DNA from: Mycobacterium parascrofulaceum ATCC BAA-614 | Lineage (GTDB): Bacteria; Actinomycetota; Actinomycetes; Mycobacteriales; Mycobacteriaceae | NCBI RefSeq assembly: GCF_000164135.1 | Contig: NZ_GG770554.1 | Span: 280,167 to 344,166, forward strand | Length of the DNA stretch: 64,000 nt | Direction: 5' to 3' | Shown here: in pieces, positions 55,438 to 64,000 of the stretch | Position numbering within the stretch: the first letter of the stretch is position 1 | How the letters are laid out: every line of letters begins with the position of its first letter | The notes under the pieces: generated by a model | What the model saw: the letters and a program-made list of their open reading frames with translations, nothing else | Database searches by the model: none | What the model was told of the DNA's origin: nothing | Translations under genes and position numbers: made by a program

Positions 55438-57717
55438 ATGAGTGCGACGGCGGGGCCCCGCGTGCGGCTGACCAACGCCGACAAGGTGCTCTACCCCGCC
55501 ACGGGGACCACGAAGCGGGACGTCTTCGACTATTACACCCGGGTCGCGGAGGTGATGATCCCGCACATCGCCGGGCGCCCGGCCACCCGCAAGCGCTGGC
55601 CCAACGGCGTCGAACAGGATTCCTTCTTCGAGAAACAGCTCGCCTCCTCGGCGCCGGACTGGCTGCCGCGCGGCAGCGTCACCCACCGGTCCGGGACCAC
55701 CACGTATCCGATCATCGACAGTCCCGACGGGCTGGCCTGGATCGCGCAACAGGCGGCGCTGGAAGTGCACGTGCCGCAGTGGCGGTTCGTCGCCGAGTGG
55801 ACCCGAAGCAAGGCGGAGGAGCTCAAGCCCGGCCCGGCCACCCGGCTGGTCTTCGATCTCGACCCCGGCGAAGGCGTGACCATGGCCCAGCTGGCCGAGG
55901 TCGCCCACGCCGTCCGCGAGCTCATCGACGGGATCGGGCTGACATTGTTCCCGCTCACCAGCGGCAGCAAGGGCCTGCACCTGTACGCGCCGCTGGCGGA
56001 GCCGGTGAGCAGCAAGGGCGCCACGGTGTTGGCGAAACGGGTTGCGCAGCAACTGGAGAAGTCGATGCCCATGCTGGTCACCGCGACCATGACACGCAGC
56101 CTGCGGGCGGGCAAGGTGTTCCTCGACTGGAGTCAGAACAACGGATCCAAGACCACCATCGCGCCGTACTCCCTACGGGGACGCGAACATCCGACGGTGG
56201 CGGCACCGCGCACCTGGGCAGAGATCGACGATCCGGGGCTGCGCCAATTGCGCTACGACGAGGTGCTCGCCCGGGTCGCGCGCGACGGCGATCTGCTGGC
56301 GGGCCTGGACAGCGACGCCGCCGTCCCGGATCGGCTGACCAAGTACCGTGGCATGCGCGACGCGTCGAAAACCCCGGAACCGGTCCCGCGCACGAAACCG
56401 ACCACGGGGCAGGGCAACTCCTTCGTCATCCAGGAACACCACGCGCGCCGTCTGCATTACGACTTCCGGCTGGAGCGCGACGGCGTGCTGGTGTCATGGG
56501 CGGTGCCGAAGAACCTGCCGGAAACCACCTCGGTGAACCACCTGGCCGTCCACACCGAGGATCATCCGCTGGAATACGCCACCTTCGAGGGCAACATCCC
56601 CAAGGGGGAATACGGCGCGGGGAAGGTGGTCATCTGGGACTCGGGCACCTATGAGGCGGAGAAGTTCAACGACTCCGCCGAAAATGGCGAGGTCATCGTC
56701 AATCTGCACGGCGACAAGGTCTCGGGCCGTTATGCGCTGATCCAGACCAACGGTGACCAATGGCTGGCGCACCGGATGAAGGAGCAGAAGACCTTCGACT
56801 TCGACGGGCTGGCGCCCATGCTCGCCACCCATGGCTCGGTGGCGGCGCGCAAGGCGGGCCAGTGGGCCTTCGAGGGCAAGTGGGACGGCTACCGGCTGCT
56901 GGTGGAAATCGACCACGGCGCCCTGCGGGTGCGGTCTCGGCGCGGCCGCGAGGTCACCAACGAATATCCCGACTTGCGTTCGCTCGCGGCCGGACTCGCC
57001 GACCACCACGTGGTGCTCGACGGGGAGGCCGTCGTCTTGGACGCCTCGGGCGTGCCGAGCTTTCACGCGATGCAGAACCGGGGCCGCGGCAGCCGCGTGG
57101 AATTCTGGGCATTCGACCTGCTCTACCTCGACGGCCGTTCGCTGCTGCGGGCGCGCTACCAAGATCGTCGGAAGCTGTTGGAAACCCTGGCCAATGGCAG
57201 CGATCTCATCGTTCCCGAGTTGCTGCCCGGCGACGGGGAACGGGCGCTTGCGCACTCACGCGAGCATGGCTGGGAGGGCGTGGTCGCCAAGAAGCGCGAC
57301 TCCACGTATCAGCCGGGCCGGCGCTCGGCGTCCTGGGTCAAGGACAAGAACTGGAACACCCAGGAGGTGGTCATCGGCGGCTGGAAGGCGGGGGAGGGCG
57401 GGCGCAGCAGCGGCATCGGCTCGCTGCTGATGGGCATCCCGGTCGACGGCGGCCTGCACTTCGCCGGGCGGGTCGGGACCGGGTTCACCGAGCGCGACCT
57501 GGCGCACCTGAAAAAGACCCTGGCGCCGCTGCACACCGACCAATCGCCGTTCACCCCAACGCTTCCCCGCGGCGAGGCCAGGGGCGTGACGTACGTCGAG
57601 CCGGTGCTGGTTGGCGAGGTGCGCTACAGCGAGTGGACCCCGGATGACCGGCTGCGCCAATCGAGTTGGCGCGGGCTGCGGCCGGACAAGGAACCGAGTG
57701 AGGTGGTGCGCGAATGA
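55438..57717 (+). CDS. ligD: Multifunctional NHEJ ligase LigD (POL-PE-LIG)
   Basis: A 759-aa enzyme that processes and seals double-strand breaks with Ku. Domain order is POL first (residues 1-300), with catalytic acids in VFDLDPGEG and in KVFLDWSQN. The phosphoesterase domain (about 325-450) has HHARRLHYDFRLERDGVLVS. The ATP-dependent ligase domain (about 455-750) has the nucleotidyl Lys in EGKWDGYRLL, DGEAVVLD, and WVKDKNWNTQEVVIGGW. This POL-PE-LIG order and the length match M. tuberculosis LigD. ATG at 55438. Divergent from ku. Its stop overlaps the following gene by ATGA, which would couple an unrelated hydrolase. Confidence 0.97.
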   Translation: MSATAGPRVRLTNADKVLYPATGTTKRDVFDYYTRVAEVMIPHIAGRPATRKRWPNGVEQDSFFEKQLASSAPDWLPRGSVTHRSGTTTYPIIDSPDGLAWIAQQAALEVHVPQWRFVAEWTRSKAEELKPGPATRLVFDLDPGEGVTMAQLAEVAHAVRELIDGIGLTLFPLTSGSKGLHLYAPLAEPVSSKGATVLAKRVAQQLEKSMPMLVTATMTRSLRAGKVFLDWSQNNGSKTTIAPYSLRGREHPTVAAPRTWAEIDDPGLRQLRYDEVLARVARDGDLLAGLDSDAAVPDRLTKYRGMRDASKTPEPVPRTKPTTGQGNSFVIQEHHARRLHYDFRLERDGVLVSWAVPKNLPETTSVNHLAVHTEDHPLEYATFEGNIPKGEYGAGKVVIWDSGTYEAEKFNDSAENGEVIVNLHGDKVSGRYALIQTNGDQWLAHRMKEQKTFDFDGLAPMLATHGSVAARKAGQWAFEGKWDGYRLLVEIDHGALRVRSRRGREVTNEYPDLRSLAAGLADHHVVLDGEAVVLDASGVPSFHAMQNRGRGSRVEFWAFDLLYLDGRSLLRARYQDRRKLLETLANGSDLIVPELLPGDGERALAHSREHGWEGVVAKKRDSTYQPGRRSASWVKDKNWNTQEVVIGGWKAGEGGRSSGIGSLLMGIPVDGGLHFAGRVGTGFTERDLAHLKKTLAPLHTDQSPFTPTLPRGEARGVTYVEPVLVGEVRYSEWTPDDRLRQSSWRGLRPDKEPSEVVRE

Positions 57718-59651
57718 AATGGGTGACCTACCTGGGCGCCGGGGCGGAGCGCACCGGGGTGCTCTCCGGTGACACCATCCACGCGATGCCCGCGGGGGTG
57801 ACGCTGCTCGACCTGGTCGCACGTGGCGCCGACGGGCTGCGCGCGGCCGGGGAGGAGGCGCTGCGTGCGCCGGCGGAGGCGGTGCCGGTGGCTGCGGTGC
57901 GGCTCCTGGCTCCGATCCCGCGCCCGCCGTCCATCCGCGACTCGCTGTGCTTCCTGGATCACATGCGCAACTGCCAGGCCGCGCTGGGCGCCGGGCGGGC
58001 TCTTGCCGACACGTGGTATCGCATCCCGGCGTTCTATTTCGCTTGCCCGGCAACGGTATTGGGACCATACGACGACGCCCCCACCGCGCCCGGAAGCGCC
58101 TGGCAGGACTTCGAATTGGAGATCGCCGCGGTCATCGGAACCGGCGGCCGGGACCTGTCGGTCGAGGAAGCCGAGCGGGCCGTCATCGGCTACACCATCT
58201 TCAACGACTGGTCCGCCCGTGACCTGCAGCAAATGGAAAGCCAACTGGGGATCGGGCAGGGCAAGGGCAAAGACAGCGGCGTCACGCTGGGTCCCTACCT
58301 GGTGACGCCCGACGAACTCGAGCCCTACCGGCGGGACGGCGGGCTCGACCTGCAGGTGACCGCCCTGGTCAACGACACCGTGATCGGGTCGGGGTCGACC
58401 GCCCAAATGGATTGGAGCTTCGGCGAAGTCATCTCTTACGCGTCCCGCGGCGTGACGCTGGTCCCCGGGGACGTCGTCGGCTCGGGCACCGTGCCGACCT
58501 GCACCCTGGTCGAGCACTTGGACGCGGCGGCGCTCGATTCGTTCCCCGGCTGGCTGCACGACGGCGACGTGGTCACGCTGCGGGTCCAGGGGCTCGGGGA
58601 GACCCGGCAGACCGTGCGCGCCAGCCCCGCGCCGCACCCGTTGGCGGCCCGCCCGAATCCGGACGCCGCGCCGGCCGCGCGGCGCGTGAACAGGGCGCCG
58701 GCGAAGGTGCCCTACACCCGCGGGCTACACCCGGTCGGCGACCGGGTATGGGCGTGGACGCTGCCGGACGGGGGCTACGGGTGGAGCAACGCCGGGCTGG
58801 TCACCGGCGACGGCGCGTCGCTGCTCGTCGACACCCTGTTCGACCTGGCGCTGACCCGCGAAATGCTCAGCGCGATGCGGGATATCACGTCGTCGGCACC
58901 CATCACCGACGCGCTGATCACCCACTCCAACGGGGACCACACCCACGGCAACCAACTCCTCGACGCGTCGGTGCGGATCATTGCCGCGCGGGGCACCGCC
59001 GAGGAGATCGCGCACGGGATGGCACCCGAGATGCTGGCGATGGCGCAGACCGCGAACCTCGGCCCCGTCGCGACCCCTTACACGCGAGACCGCTTCCAAC
59101 ACTTCGACTTCAGCGGCATCACGGTGCGCAACGCCGATCAGACGTTCGACCGTGAGCTGACCATCGAGGTGGGCGGGCGGCGCGTCGCTTTGCTGAACCT
59201 GGGTCCCGCGCACACCGCCGCGGATTCGGTGGTGCACGTGCCCGACGCGGGGGTGCTGTTCGGTGGCGACCTGCTGTTCATCGGCTGCACCCCGATCGTG
59301 TGGGCCGGTCCGATCGCCAACTGGATCGCCGCGTGCGACACCATGATCGCGCTCGATGCGCCGACGGTCGTGCCGGGTCACGGGCCGGTCAGCGATCCGG
59401 ACGGGATCCGTGCGGTGCGGGGGTATCTCACGCACGTCTCCGAACAGGCCGAGGCCGCCTACCGCCGGGGGCTGTCGTGGTCCGACGCGGCCGACACCAT
59501 CGACCTCGGCGAGTATGCGACTTGGCTGGACGCGGAGCGGGTCGTCGTCAACGTCTATCAGCGGTACCGCGAACTGGACCCCGCGACACCACAACTGGAG
59601 GTCATGGCCCTGCTTGTGATGCAGGCCGAGTGGCTGGCCAAGCGCGGCTAA
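57714..59651 (+). CDS. FAH-family hydrolase/isomerase fused to metallo-beta-lactamase domain, Rv0939 type
   Basis: A 645-aa two-domain protein. Residues 1-300 are a fumarylacetoacetate-hydrolase-type domain: [37 protein letters not shown] (metal-binding Glu), [40 protein letters not shown] and GSGTVPTC. This fold includes 2-hydroxyhepta-2,4-diene isomerases and acylpyruvases. Residues 340-645 are a metallo-beta-lactamase-fold domain: [18 protein letters not shown] (HxxGDH motif), [25 protein letters not shown] and [12 protein letters not shown]. The pair could cleave aromatic-degradation intermediates. It overlaps ligD by four bases. Corresponds to Rv0939. Confidence 0.93.
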   Translation: MKWVTYLGAGAERTGVLSGDTIHAMPAGVTLLDLVARGADGLRAAGEEALRAPAEAVPVAAVRLLAPIPRPPSIRDSLCFLDHMRNCQAALGAGRALADTWYRIPAFYFACPATVLGPYDDAPTAPGSAWQDFELEIAAVIGTGGRDLSVEEAERAVIGYTIFNDWSARDLQQMESQLGIGQGKGKDSGVTLGPYLVTPDELEPYRRDGGLDLQVTALVNDTVIGSGSTAQMDWSFGEVISYASRGVTLVPGDVVGSGTVPTCTLVEHLDAAALDSFPGWLHDGDVVTLRVQGLGETRQTVRASPAPHPLAARPNPDAAPAARRVNRAPAKVPYTRGLHPVGDRVWAWTLPDGGYGWSNAGLVTGDGASLLVDTLFDLALTREMLSAMRDITSSAPITDALITHSNGDHTHGNQLLDASVRIIAARGTAEEIAHGMAPEMLAMAQTANLGPVATPYTRDRFQHFDFSGITVRNADQTFDRELTIEVGGRRVALLNLGPAHTAADSVVHVPDAGVLFGGDLLFIGCTPIVWAGPIANWIAACDTMIALDAPTVVPGHGPVSDPDGIRAVRGYLTHVSEQAEAAYRRGLSWSDAADTIDLGEYATWLDAERVVVNVYQRYRELDPATPQLEVMALLVMQAEWLAKRG

Positions 59652-60565
59652 AGCCGCACGGCGCGAACGAATTTGATCGTCGTGGCGGGAACCTGCTCCG
59701 CGGCCTTCCCCAACTCCGGCAGCCCGGCGGCCGAGAACAGATCGGTGAGCCGGGATTCGGCGGTCTCCCAGCCGTTCTCGTGCAGATGCGCGGCGACGTC
59801 GGTGTGCTCGCCCGGATAGGTCAGGGTGGCGAGATCCATGTCGAGCCCGTGCCGCCGCCAGCCGTCGGTCATGAGCCGCGACTGTTCCTCGGCGGCCGGC
59901 GAGGTGCCGGTCACGGTGCCGTAGTCGGCGGCGAACCGGCTGCCCTCGGCCGACAGCGGGATGATGGAGTCCAGTAACCGAAGCTCCGCCTCCGGCGGGA
60001 GCCATCCGATGAGCACCCCCTCGGCGAGCCACGCCGTGGGATGGGCCGGATCGAAGCCCGCCTCCTGCAGCGCCGCCGGCCAATCGTCGCGCAGGTCGAT
60101 CCCGACCTCGCGAAGCTTGGCGGTGGGCGCCGCCCCGATCTCCGACATGGTCGCCGCCTTGAACGCGATCACCTCGGGCTGGTCGATCTCGTACACCGTG
60201 GTCCCGATCGGCCAGCGCAGCCGGTAGGCGCGGGAGTCCAGTCCCGAGGCCACGATCACCACCTGGAGCAGCCCCGCTTGCCCGGCCGCGGCGAAATAGT
60301 CATCGAAATACCGGGCGCGGGCGGCGAACGTGTCGACCATGCGGGCGAACCCGACGCTCTGCTCGAGCTCTTCGGGATCGAGTTCGCCGCTGGCCAGTTT
60401 GGTGAACACGTCCAAACCGACGGCACGCACCAGCGGTTCGGCGAAGTCGTCCGTGATGACCGGCTGCGGACGCCTGCTCGCGGCGGCTCGGGCGGCGGCG
60501 ACCATGGTGGCCGTCGCCCCCACGCTGTTGGCCAGGTCCCAGCTGTCACCCTCGGTTCGTGCCAT
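59648..60565 (-). CDS. SAM-dependent methyltransferase, TIGR00027 family
   Basis: A 305-aa class I methyltransferase of the family expanded in mycobacteria (Rv0281, Rv0725c and others). The SAM motif is [18 protein letters not shown]; the acidic loop is [13 protein letters not shown]; and [20 protein letters not shown] is the post-II motif. Related members have been tied to leucine carboxyl methyltransferase-like activity or polyketide and O-methylation, but substrates are unknown. ATG 60565 (MARTEGDSW) is preceded by AAGGAGAA. Convergent with Rv0939, with stops overlapping within CTAA, and divergent from the enoyl-CoA hydratase gene. Confidence 0.94.
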   Translation of the reverse strand: MARTEGDSWDLANSVGATATMVAAARAAASRRPQPVITDDFAEPLVRAVGLDVFTKLASGELDPEELEQSVGFARMVDTFAARARYFDDYFAAAGQAGLLQVVIVASGLDSRAYRLRWPIGTTVYEIDQPEVIAFKAATMSEIGAAPTAKLREVGIDLRDDWPAALQEAGFDPAHPTAWLAEGVLIGWLPPEAELRLLDSIIPLSAEGSRFAADYGTVTGTSPAAEEQSRLMTDGWRRHGLDMDLATLTYPGEHTDVAAHLHENGWETAESRLTDLFSAAGLPELGKAAEQVPATTIKFVRAVRL

Positions 60566-60640
60566 GCGTTCTCCTTCGATGTGGCGGCCAAACCAAGGTA
60601 TGCCCCGTCGAGGAATACCGCATCGCCTACGGTTTCAGCC

Positions 60641-61447
60641 ATGCCCGCTGTGGAATTGGAAACCGTCGAGGACGGCATCGCCCGCGTCACCCTCAACCGG
60701 CCGGAGCGCCTCAATGCCATCGACGGATCGCTGATCGACGGCGTCGACCATGCCCTGGACGCGCTCGGTGGCGGCGAGTTCCGGGCCGCGATCCTCACCG
60801 GCGCCGGCCGGGGTTTCTGCGCTGGGGCGGACCTGAGCGGCACGGGCGAGCCGTGGACCAAGCCCAGGCCGTCGACGCCGCCGTTCAAGGTCAACTACGA
60901 CGCCCAGGTCCGGCTCGCCGACCTCTTCACCCGTATCTACGAACTGCCCATCCCGGTGATCGGCGCGGTCAACGGTGTGGCCGTCGGCGGGGGGCTCGCG
61001 TTCGCGCTGGTTTGCGACGTCCGCGTCGCCTCCGATCAGGCGCGGTTCGGCTCGGCGTTCATCAAGGCCGGCTTCTCGTCGATGGACATGGGCACCAGCT
61101 ATCTGCTGCCCAAGATCGTCGGCGCGGGGGTGGCCCGCGAACTCATGCTGACCGGGCGCATCATCGACGCGGCCGAGGCCTACCGCATCAAGCTGGTGCA
61201 CGAGGTGGTGGCCCCGGACGACCTGATGGCGGCCGCGCTGAAGGTGGCCCGCTCGATCGCCGAGAACAACGCCTATGGCGTCTGGCAGACCAAGATCGGC
61301 CTCAACGCGGCGCTCGACGCGCCGAGCCTGCGCCACGCCATCGAGATCGAGAACCGCACCCAGATCCTCAGCGGCTTCACCAACAACCCGGTCGAGGCGG
61401 CCCGGGCGCACCGGGAGAAGCGGGCGCCCAGGTGGGATCCGCTGTGA
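60641..61447 (+). CDS. Enoyl-CoA hydratase/isomerase family protein
   Basis: A 268-aa crotonase-fold enzyme acting on acyl-CoA. Oxyanion-hole segments are [16 protein letters not shown] and VNGVAVGGGLAFALVCDVRV. Loop FIKAGFSSMDMGTSYLLPKI replaces the usual catalytic Glu segment with a Ser/Asp pattern, so it could be an isomerase or an atypical hydratase. Helix AARELMLTGRIIDAAEAYRI-like (GVARELMLTGRIIDAAEAYR) is conserved. ATG 60641. Its neighbour on the right is an F420-dependent oxidoreductase on the opposite strand whose promoter region carries a KstR-like box, so a link to sterol or lipid breakdown is possible. Confidence 0.92.
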   Translation: MPAVELETVEDGIARVTLNRPERLNAIDGSLIDGVDHALDALGGGEFRAAILTGAGRGFCAGADLSGTGEPWTKPRPSTPPFKVNYDAQVRLADLFTRIYELPIPVIGAVNGVAVGGGLAFALVCDVRVASDQARFGSAFIKAGFSSMDMGTSYLLPKIVGAGVARELMLTGRIIDAAEAYRIKLVHEVVAPDDLMAAALKVARSIAENNAYGVWQTKIGLNAALDAPSLRHAIEIENRTQILSGFTNNPVEAARAHREKRAPRWDPL

Positions 61448-61490
61448 CCGCTGGGTTCGATGGCGGCGGCCCGCCGCGCCCGGCTCCCCG

Positions 61491-62357
61491 CTAGACCTTC
61501 GCGATGACGTTCTCGGCGAACATCTCCAGGTTGCGGATCTTGTTCTCCAGCGGCTCGGTGTCCTTGCCCTTGATGTAGGGAATGCGGAAGCCGACGATGG
61601 CGTCGGTGACACCCTTGTCCTCGAGGCGTTTGATGCCGTCCACGGTGTAGGCGTCGGCCGAGATGACGTGGATCTGGAACGGTCCGGTCTTGCCGGCCTC
61701 CTCGCGATACCGCTTCAGCTTGGCGATGAGCGCGTCGAGTTCCTCCGGGTCTCCGCCGCCGTGCATCCACCCGTCCAGCCGGGCCGCGCGGCGCAGTGCC
61801 GCGTCCGCGTGGCCGCCGATCAGGATCGGGATCGGTTCGGTCGGAGCCGGCGTCATCTTGGTCTTGGGGATGTCGTAGAACTCGCCGTGGAACTCGAAGT
61901 AGTCGCCGCTGGTGAGACCCTGGATGATTTCGATGCATTCGTCCATGCGCTTGCCGCGCTTGGCGAACGGGACGCCCAGCAGTTCGTAGTCCTCCGGCCA
62001 CGGGCTGGTGCCGACCCCGAAACCCACCCGGTTGTTGGTCAGCGCGGCCAGCGAACCGATCTGCTTGGCGACCAGCGCCGGCGGCCGGATCGGCAGCTTG
62101 AGGACGAAGAAGTTGAAGTGCAGCTTCGTCGTCACCGCCCCCAATGCCGCTGTCAGCACGAAGGTTTCGATGAATTCCTTGCCATCCAGGAACTCGCGGT
62201 CACCGTCGGGCGTGTACGGGTACTTCGAGTCGGACTCGAAGGGGTAGGCGATGCTGTCGGCGATCGTCATCGCGTGGTACCCGGCCGCCTCGGCCGCCTG
62301 GGCCAGCGGGATGTAGTACCTGTGGTCGGTCATCGCCTCCGCGTAGGTGAACCGCAC
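61491..62357 (-). CDS. Luciferase-like F420-dependent oxidoreductase, Rv0940c type
   Basis: A 288-aa LLM TIM-barrel protein. Features are IPLAQAAEAAGYHAMTIADS, FFVLKLPIRPPALVAKQIGS, RVGFGVGTSPWPEDYELLGV (F420/flavin phosphate region) and TEPIPILIGGHADAALRRAA. Length equals the M. tuberculosis homologue Rv0940c. The ATG at 62357 follows a weak AAGGCGG. A perfect KstR-type palindrome lies 40 bases upstream; Rv0940c belongs to the reported KstR regulon of cholesterol catabolism. Hence a role in steroid or propionyl-type catabolism is plausible, with the exact reaction unknown. Confidence 0.93.
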   Translation of the reverse strand: MRFTYAEAMTDHRYYIPLAQAAEAAGYHAMTIADSIAYPFESDSKYPYTPDGDREFLDGKEFIETFVLTAALGAVTTKLHFNFFVLKLPIRPPALVAKQIGSLAALTNNRVGFGVGTSPWPEDYELLGVPFAKRGKRMDECIEIIQGLTSGDYFEFHGEFYDIPKTKMTPAPTEPIPILIGGHADAALRRAARLDGWMHGGGDPEELDALIAKLKRYREEAGKTGPFQIHVISADAYTVDGIKRLEDKGVTDAIVGFRIPYIKGKDTEPLENKIRNLEMFAENVIAKV

Positions 62358-62395
62358 GTCATCCGCCTTCCTGGGAACGGGTCGTCACACGAGAT

Positions 62396-62409
62396 TAGAA
62401 CGTGTTCTA
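62396..62409. promoter_or_regulatory. KstR-type operator upstream of the Rv0940c homologue
   Basis: TAGAACGTGTTCTA fits the KstR consensus TNNAACNNGTTNNA exactly, with perfect symmetry outside the central GT. It lies 39 bases before the start codon, at the expected promoter position. KstR represses cholesterol-degradation genes and is relieved by a sterol-derived CoA ester. Confidence 0.75.
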
Positions 62410-62446
62410 GTTCTACCCGTGCCAGGGTTGCAAGCACAATACGGCG

Positions 62447-63214
62447 TCAGAGCTGGTTCTCGGGTCCGATGACCGCCCACACCGTCTTGCCGTCCGAGGT
62501 GGGGGTGCTGCCCCACGCGCGGGACAACGCTTCGACGATCGCCAGGCCGGACACGTCGATGCCGTTGGCCGGCGACGGTAGCCGCAGGGCCGGGGCGTGG
62601 CTGCTGTCGGAGACCGCGATGGTCGCCGTCGCGCCGTGGCTCTCGATCCGCATCACCGGCACGCTCGCGGTGTGTTCCAGCACGTTCTCGACGAACACGT
62701 TGACCACCACCAGCGCGACCGGGATGAGCGCCGACTGCGACCAGGCGGTGAGCCACTCGCGGACCAGGCGGCGCGACTCGCGCAGGCTGGTCAGGTCGGC
62801 CGGCAGTGGCGCGTCGGCGCGGCGCACGGCACGCCTGCTCTGCTGGCTGAGCGCCTTCATCGCCGCCTTCTCGGTCGAGTACACCGGCATGAAGTAGGCG
62901 ACGCCGCTGCGGGTGATCGCCTCGCGCGTGGCGCGGTGCGCGCAAACCAGCACTATGGGCACGTTGGGCTTGCTGCGAACCTGCCAATGGGCGCCGATGA
63001 ACGTCGACCACGCCAATTCGGCGAGCACCTTGAGCGCGGAAATGTTGACGATCACGGCGGCGGGCTCGTCCAGCGTGGCCTGCAGCATGTGATCGCGCAG
63101 CGCGGCGGAGTTGGAGCTGTCGAGCACCCCGTCGACGGTCAGGATGGCCACCGATTGATCCGTGCGGGTCGCGACGGCCAGTGAGCCGGGGGACTCGGCT
63201 ACCGAGCTCACCAC
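62447..63214 (-). CDS. STAS and HATPase-like regulator, Rv0941c type
   Basis: A 255-aa regulatory protein. The N-terminal part (about 8-115) is a STAS anti-sigma-antagonist-like domain: LAVATRTDQSVAILTVDGVL, LDSSNSAALRDHMLQ and WQVRSKPNVPIVLVCAHRAT. The C-terminal part (about 145-250) is a GHKL/HATPase-like anti-sigma fold: VALVVVNVFVENVLEHTASV (N box), TATIAVSDSSHAP (partial G1) and LAIVEALSRAWGSTP. Having both in one chain is a known mycobacterial layout. GTG 63214 follows GGAAGGGG well; GTG 63211 is overlapped by the stop of the leader frame, and GTG 63280 lacks a ribosome site. The target sigma factor is unknown. Confidence 0.88.
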   Translation of the reverse strand: MVSSVAESPGSLAVATRTDQSVAILTVDGVLDSSNSAALRDHMLQATLDEPAAVIVNISALKVLAELAWSTFIGAHWQVRSKPNVPIVLVCAHRATREAITRSGVAYFMPVYSTEKAAMKALSQQSRRAVRRADAPLPADLTSLRESRRLVREWLTAWSQSALIPVALVVVNVFVENVLEHTASVPVMRIESHGATATIAVSDSSHAPALRLPSPANGIDVSGLAIVEALSRAWGSTPTSDGKTVWAVIGPENQL

Positions 63215-63333
63215 CGTGGCCCCTTCCCCGGCGGGAGCCCATGGTGTCGAGGCGCCCGGGCCGCCGGCTGGCTCGAACACGAGGGGGACGTCGCAACCCG
63301 GCTTCCCAGCTGGTTCGTGTCGTCCGGTTCCAT
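63208..63333 (-). CDS. Small leader-type open frame (41 aa) before the STAS gene
   Basis: Begins with ATG at 63333 after CGAGGAG (good spacing) and ends TGA, overlapping the candidate GTG start 63211 of the STAS gene as GTGA. The product MEPDDTNQLGSRVATSPSCS and onward is Ser/Pro/Arg-rich, with no family. It may be a coupling leader peptide or a small regulator, or chance. Third-position codon bias is weak. Confidence 0.3.
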   Translation of the reverse strand: MEPDDTNQLGSRVATSPSCSSQPAARAPRHHGLPPGKGPRW

Positions 63334-63658
63334 CGCTGCTCCTCGAATTACTGCCGGGCCAACTGCTTGAGTATCCGCCCTGCGCGGCAAAAGTCTAATT
63401 CGGGTCGAGCGGCCTGCCCGCCATCGGAAAGCGCAGCCCACTGGGGCCGGGCCCCGGGCGCGGAGCAGCGGCGGCGCGGTGCAAGTGAGGCGCGTGCCAA
63501 TCCCCACCCGTCCGGGGCCCCCGCCCCCACCGCGTCGAACATGCTGTTCGAATTCGCTGCGCTGCACGCGCACCCCCCGGGGTTACCACTTGCGGGGCAC
63601 ACCCAAACGCGGCGACGCACCCCAAAAAATATCGTTGATGAGCAGCGAAAAGGCGGGG
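63334..63658. other. Non-coding region between Rv0941c-type and DUF4873 genes
   Basis: About 325 bases without a supported gene. A short A-rich run (CAAAAAATATCG, near 63624) differs from the GC-rich surroundings and could hold a promoter on the minus strand for the STAS unit. No palindrome or terminator was recognised. Confidence 0.4.
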
Positions 63659-64000
63659 TCAGCCGGCCGGGTAGGGCGGGGCGCCCACGCCGGCGACCGA
63701 GTGGGTGCCCCACGGCGTCTGCTCGACGATCCGCGCGGCGGCGCTGCGCCGGCCCACCGTCAACGTCGCGGTCCGGGTCTGGGTGAGCGCGTGGTCCGGC
63801 AGGGGCCGCGACGGCGAACCGAACACCGTCCCCTGCCAGTGGTAGCGGCCGTCGATCGGGTCGAGGTGGCCGGTGAGCCGGACCCGCACCGGATGGCTGG
63901 TGCCGGCTACCTCGAGCGTCGCCGCGCCGTCGTAGGTGTCGTCGCGTTCGGGCGCGCTGGACGACAGGTCGAAGGCGGATGCCACCGGGGGCGGCTGGTC
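63659..64000 (-). CDS. DUF4873 domain protein (5' part off window)
   Basis: The frame is open to the window edge; a GTG at 63985 is present, but five more codons lie upstream with no stop, so the start is undetermined. The visible part begins MASAFDLSSSAPERDDTYDG and contains VRVRLTGHLDPIDGRYHWQG, DHALTQTRTATLTVGRRSAA and the end TPWGTHSVAGVGAPPYPAG. This matches the DUF4873 domain, often found after a flavin-containing monooxygenase in mycobacteria (Rv0943c-like). The full gene would extend beyond 64000. Function unknown. Confidence 0.7.
   Translation of the reverse strand, partial: DQPPPVASAFDLSSSAPERDDTYDGAATLEVAGTSHPVRVRLTGHLDPIDGRYHWQGTVFGSPSRPLPDHALTQTRTATLTVGRRSAAARIVEQTPWGTHSVAGVGAPPYPAG

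Overview
The window is about 64 kb of high-GC actinobacterial chromosome. Gene content and order match the Mycobacterium tuberculosis Rv0867c-Rv0943c segment: rpfA, moaD2-moaA2, cspB, sepH, serC, fprB, citA, gltA2, prrAB, accD3/echA6, ctpE, Rv0909-Rv0910, mntH, pstS3-pstC2-pstA1, ku/ligD. Several M. tuberculosis landmarks are missing (ompATb, the PE7/PPE14 area, pknD-pstS2-pstB-pstS1). Other genes have been added, including pdxH beside citA and a DosR-type PRTase-hydrolase gene. This suggests a non-tuberculous, probably slow-growing Mycobacterium such as an M. avium complex member. The species call is inference; all Rv numbers are recalled homologies, not searches.

Layout. 0-3 kb: rpfA (its 3' end lies off the window) behind a clear ydaO-type (c-di-AMP) riboswitch and a CRP-like palindrome, then the coupled Rv0870c-moaA2-moaD2 operon. 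2.8-16 kb: cspB, a CPWA-type thiol transferase, a tandem universal stress protein behind a DosR-like box, an MFS transporter, regulatory and membrane proteins, an rRNA methyltransferase, sepH, serC, a diiron oxygenase and fprB. 16-26 kb: two citrate synthases flanking pdxH, a desaturase-like oxidoreductase whose only usable start is CTG, the PrrAB two-component system, and a FAD monooxygenase/TetR pair with repeated operators. 26-38 kb: divergent accD3/echA6, two hydrolases, the CtpE P-type ATPase, the Rv0909-Rv0910 toxin-antitoxin pair followed by hairpin-rich DNA, then a carotenoid oxygenase and a thiolase-like operon. 38-44.5 kb is the most accessory part: gene-poor DNA with inverted repeats, a DUF4185 secreted protein, several small unknown proteins, tRNA-Arg(CCT), and a PRTase-hydrolase fusion behind a second DosR-like box almost identical to the first. 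44.5-54 kb: a luciferase-like oxidoreductase, a cyclotransferase/poly-gamma-glutamate hydrolase fusion, mntH, two oxidoreductases, and a phosphate ABC locus with two tandem pstS genes but no ATPase. 54-64 kb: ku and ligD of non-homologous end joining, a two-domain hydrolase coupled to ligD, a methyltransferase, an enoyl-CoA hydratase, an F420 oxidoreductase under a KstR-like box, a STAS/ATPase regulator, and a partial DUF4873 gene.

Themes. Dormancy and resuscitation (rpfA, USP, the PRTase fusion), phosphate starvation (pst), envelope lipid and carbohydrate metabolism (accD3, echA6, DUF4185) and DNA repair (ku, ligD) each carry recognisable cis-regulatory signals. I see no insertion sequence, prophage or CRISPR array. 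Most of the many long open frames antisense to genes are GC-codon shadows.
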